A stretch of DNA of 64,000 nucleotides from Fischerella sp. PCC 9605. GTDB lineage: Bacteria > Cyanobacteriota > Cyanobacteriia > Cyanobacteriales > Nostocaceae. A program made the translations under genes and the position numbers. Location of the stretch: the NCBI RefSeq assembly GCF_000517105.1, contig NZ_KI912152.1, positions 278,192-342,191 of the forward strand, read 5' to 3'. Under the pieces are notes generated by a model, which was not told where the DNA came from, did not search any database, and was given only the letters and a program-made list of their open reading frames with translations. Positions 61,904-64,000 of this stretch are shown piece by piece. How positions within the stretch are numbered: the stretch's first letter is position 1; every line of letters starts with the position of its first letter.

Positions 61904-63238
61904 ATGGGATATACAAGTAAGCATGGGCGTCGTCCGTCTGAGTACGCTAGCAAGTCCTCTCACAGTCATATAATCAACGACTCGTCTCTACAGGAATTTC
62001 TTAACCAGTGCAATCTTCCTAAGTTAGCTTCGGAGGTTACGCTTGACGGGTGCGATCGCTTCATTTATCAGCCTGTAGCAAAAAATCCGATACGTAACGT
62101 TGTCGCTATTGATGGGGGTTATACTGAGGTAGCTGTACAAACGGGTTTCCCTTCATCAACTGTTTGCTTCTTCCAGATAGGTGCGCTCATCTTCAGTATT
62201 GATGACCTTGATGGAATTGGCAAGCAGCCTTTCATTGACCCAGAGGATATGGCGAAGTTAAAGCAGATTCAGCGCCTAAAATTTACTCTGCCTGTTCGCA
62301 ATGTCCAGGTTAAAAGTGAGGGAACACTCATCAATTCGGTGCGCCGAACTATCTATGACTTTTTCTGCCAAAAGATTGATAATGATGAACTGATAGCTAC
62401 ATTACGCTGGTTTATCTTCCAGGAATATGAAGCAGGTATTCCAATGTGGAAACTGGCAAGCTGTCCAATTTGCGGAAGCTCAGAGATTCCCCTGCATCGA
62501 GAACAAATGAGCAATAAATATACTTTTACCTGCAATCATTGTGGTGGTGAAATTTTTCTAACAGATGCATTTCGCTTGCATGAAGCTATCGATGAAGAGT
62601 TAGGTGCTGGAGGTATCTTAGGCTATTTAATTAGTACTCTAGAACAGATTATTTTTGTTCACCTAATTCGACTCATCCTTAAGATGAAGCCAGATTTGTT
62701 TGAAGAAATGCTGTTTATCAAGGATGGGCCACTTGCTTTTTTTGGGCAGACAGCAAATATGTACAAGCCCATGCGATCGCTCGTCAGGTATCTCTTTAAA
62801 AACTACAACTTATACTTGGCTGGGCTAGAGAAAAGTGGTGCTTTTGTAGAACACGCAGACTGTATCTCTGAAAAGCTAGAAAACGGAACAGTACTGATTT
62901 TGAATAACGACTACATTTACAAGTACATTCTTCCTGGTAAACCTGAACCAACAAGACCGTATGGTTCTACAACTTACTACAGCAACAAGCTGATTTTTAA
63001 AACAAATGCAGGTGGTATGTACGTGGTATCCTTACCAACTTCGGAAATTTTAGCAAGTCCTAAAGAAACAGACTTTCGGAATTTAAGTGCAATTCTCACT
63101 AATATTGAAAAGTTAAAGTGTGATATGTACGATAGTTCCCTTATTCCTGTTGCTTTGGCAAATAAGCTTGTTTCCTTAGCTGACCATCCCAGCTCTAGAA
63201 TTCTCCAAAAGTTTGCAAAGGGGGCAATGCAGGCTTAG
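61904..63238 (+). CDS. NurA-like nuclease with inserted zinc ribbon
   Basis: 444 residues. RNVVAIDGGYTEVAV (D70) and EMLFIKDGPLAFFGQ (D274) are the two acidic motifs of the NurA RNase H-like core; SAFVEHADCIS-type late elements follow. A zinc ribbon is inserted (C187, C190, C210, C213). NurA nucleases digest DNA with HerA. Gene order and 15-bp spacing support an obligate complex. Not identical to archaeal NurA, so the assignment is on motif and context. Confidence 0.75.
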   Translation: MGYTSKHGRRPSEYASKSSHSHIINDSSLQEFLNQCNLPKLASEVTLDGCDRFIYQPVAKNPIRNVVAIDGGYTEVAVQTGFPSSTVCFFQIGALIFSIDDLDGIGKQPFIDPEDMAKLKQIQRLKFTLPVRNVQVKSEGTLINSVRRTIYDFFCQKIDNDELIATLRWFIFQEYEAGIPMWKLASCPICGSSEIPLHREQMSNKYTFTCNHCGGEIFLTDAFRLHEAIDEELGAGGILGYLISTLEQIIFVHLIRLILKMKPDLFEEMLFIKDGPLAFFGQTANMYKPMRSLVRYLFKNYNLYLAGLEKSGAFVEHADCISEKLENGTVLILNNDYIYKYILPGKPEPTRPYGSTTYYSNKLIFKTNAGGMYVVSLPTSEILASPKETDFRNLSAILTNIEKLKCDMYDSSLIPVALANKLVSLADHPSSRILQKFAKGAMQA

Positions 63239-63347
63239 CTGTGGTTTTTGTAGGTGATGCGATCGCACTCTGTCTGGTTAATGTCTGCGGCTATGATGCG
63301 AGTGCAACAGTTGAGGTGAAGTGATATCTATATTTTATTTGAATGAA
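63239..63347. other. Short spacer
   Basis: Contains a HIP1 site. The third gene of the cluster begins at 63348, probably on the same transcript. Confidence 0.4.
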
Positions 63348-64000
63348 ATGAGTAAGACACTGAATATTGATTTTTTCAAGCTTGTGATTCTCGCAGACAT
63401 GAATTTGTCTTTTGAAGAAGTTTTACAAAAAGTTATACAAGTACCTGCTGATCAAAGATTTAAAGAAGTTCGTCTACACTATGTTTCTCTACACAGAGCT
63501 GTCTTTGGATGGCAGCAGACATGGGAAGGAGAAATAGTTCGTCTTCGTATGGACAACATACCCGTTAAGGCTAATCTTGCTGGTAAAATAGAAGATTTTA
63601 AGCTGGCAGATGATGAAGGTATAGGTGAACAATCGGCATTTATTTACCATCCAGCTACTAATATTTTACTACTTCAATCTAACAAACATGGTGTATCACC
63701 AGGGAATTTTGCTAGATATTTTGAATTAATGATTGGTTCTAATACCTCTCTTTATATTGATCCGGTCATCCAGTTGGATGCGTTACAAAGACTGGAAAAG
63801 ATGAAAACAGTCAAGAAACTTAATATTAGTATTGCTGCCTTAGAAAATATGAGTGTTTTTGAGAATTACGGACTTGAAGAATTTGCCAACCTTACTACGG
63901 CTTATCAAGCTCCAGCAATTGATATAGAGTTTAAGGTTTCTCGCTCCAAAAAATCATCTTTATCTCTAGAAAAAGTACGTAATGCTACCACTTCATTACT
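63348..64000 (+). CDS. DUF6731-like protein (partial, runs off window)
   Basis: 217 codons up to the window end, starting MSKTLNIDFFKLVILADMNL. FEEVLQKVIQVPADQRFKEV, WEGEIVRLRMDNIPVKANLA and GEQSAFIYHPATNILLLQSN are protein-like and resemble the DUF6731 family as I recall it. It follows the NurA gene and may be the third component of a defence or mobile-element module. Function unknown. Confidence 0.6.
   Translation, partial: MSKTLNIDFFKLVILADMNLSFEEVLQKVIQVPADQRFKEVRLHYVSLHRAVFGWQQTWEGEIVRLRMDNIPVKANLAGKIEDFKLADDEGIGEQSAFIYHPATNILLLQSNKHGVSPGNFARYFELMIGSNTSLYIDPVIQLDALQRLEKMKTVKKLNISIAALENMSVFENYGLEEFANLTTAYQAPAIDIEFKVSRSKKSSLSLEKVRNATTSL

Overview
The window looks like part of a large plasmid from a filamentous, probably heterocyst-forming cyanobacterium (Nostocales). 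Reasons: the HIP1 octamer GCGATCGC is very frequent; there is a 1271-residue replication initiator of the cyanobacterial CyRepA1 type (13601-17416); a second replication cluster holds a DnaB-type helicase (55208-57608); three tyrosine recombinases, small ribbon-helix-helix regulators and many decayed IS elements are present; and the cargo families (CHAT, pentapeptide repeats, GUN4, NuiA, dodecin, Mo-nitrogenase C-terminal-like) are typical of Nostocales. All function calls are from reading the sequence and from recalled families; no database was searched.

Layout. 1-10 kb: a secreted three-repeat ricin-type lectin, a tandem 113-bp repeat array, an aspartic protease pair, then an IS graveyard: an IS630 element with an apparent -1 frameshift site, two diverged IS110 copies whose non-coding regions keep a covarying bridge-RNA-like fold, an ISL3 remnant, a recombinase tail, a disrupted four-helix-bundle gene and a group II intron reverse transcriptase stub. 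10-17 kb: coiled-coil protein, integrase 1, a 1.5-kb non-coding region with inverted repeats (a plausible origin or control region) and repA, which carries palindromic repeats in frame. 18-25.5 kb: a fatty acid desaturase and a leftward gene string (HTH protein, repeat protein, small membrane proteins, Mo-nitro_C-like protein, 677-residue protein, OmpA-like protein) headed by an array of about 18 TTGGT units at roughly 11-bp spacing, like a partition site or multi-site operator.

26-38 kb: short plasmid operons. Two copies of the set (ribbon-helix-helix regulator, coiled-coil protein, 99-residue partner) each have their own 9-bp operator repeats. Integrases 2 and 3, NuiA (nuclease inhibitor), cysteine-rich small proteins and a possible double-glycine leader peptide follow. 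38.9-41.3 kb: a frameshifted large serine recombinase with its two usual small companions. 41-44 kb: GUN4-like protein, a DUF5674 gene pair (paralogous pair at 51.1-51.8 kb), dodecin, lipoprotein, zinc ribbon and S4 proteins.

44.5-49.1 kb is the most striking block. Two pentapeptide-repeat proteins, one of them membrane-embedded, flank a CHAT caspase-like protease. Two short motifs are shared: the protease carries both, and each pentapeptide protein carries one at its extreme C-terminus. That is the arrangement expected of amyloid-type receptor-effector signalling, a candidate cell-death or defence system. 49-57.6 kb: small proteins, an alpha/beta hydrolase, and a replication cluster in which a complete-looking C5 cytosine methyltransferase lies out of frame inside a 640-residue open frame on the same strand; dnaB is interrupted by one in-frame TAG. 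57.9-64 kb: XRE regulators, a PD-(D/E)XK-like nuclease, and a HerA-type ATPase, NurA-like nuclease and third protein (running off the window), a second candidate defence cluster. No tRNA, rRNA or CRISPR array was seen.
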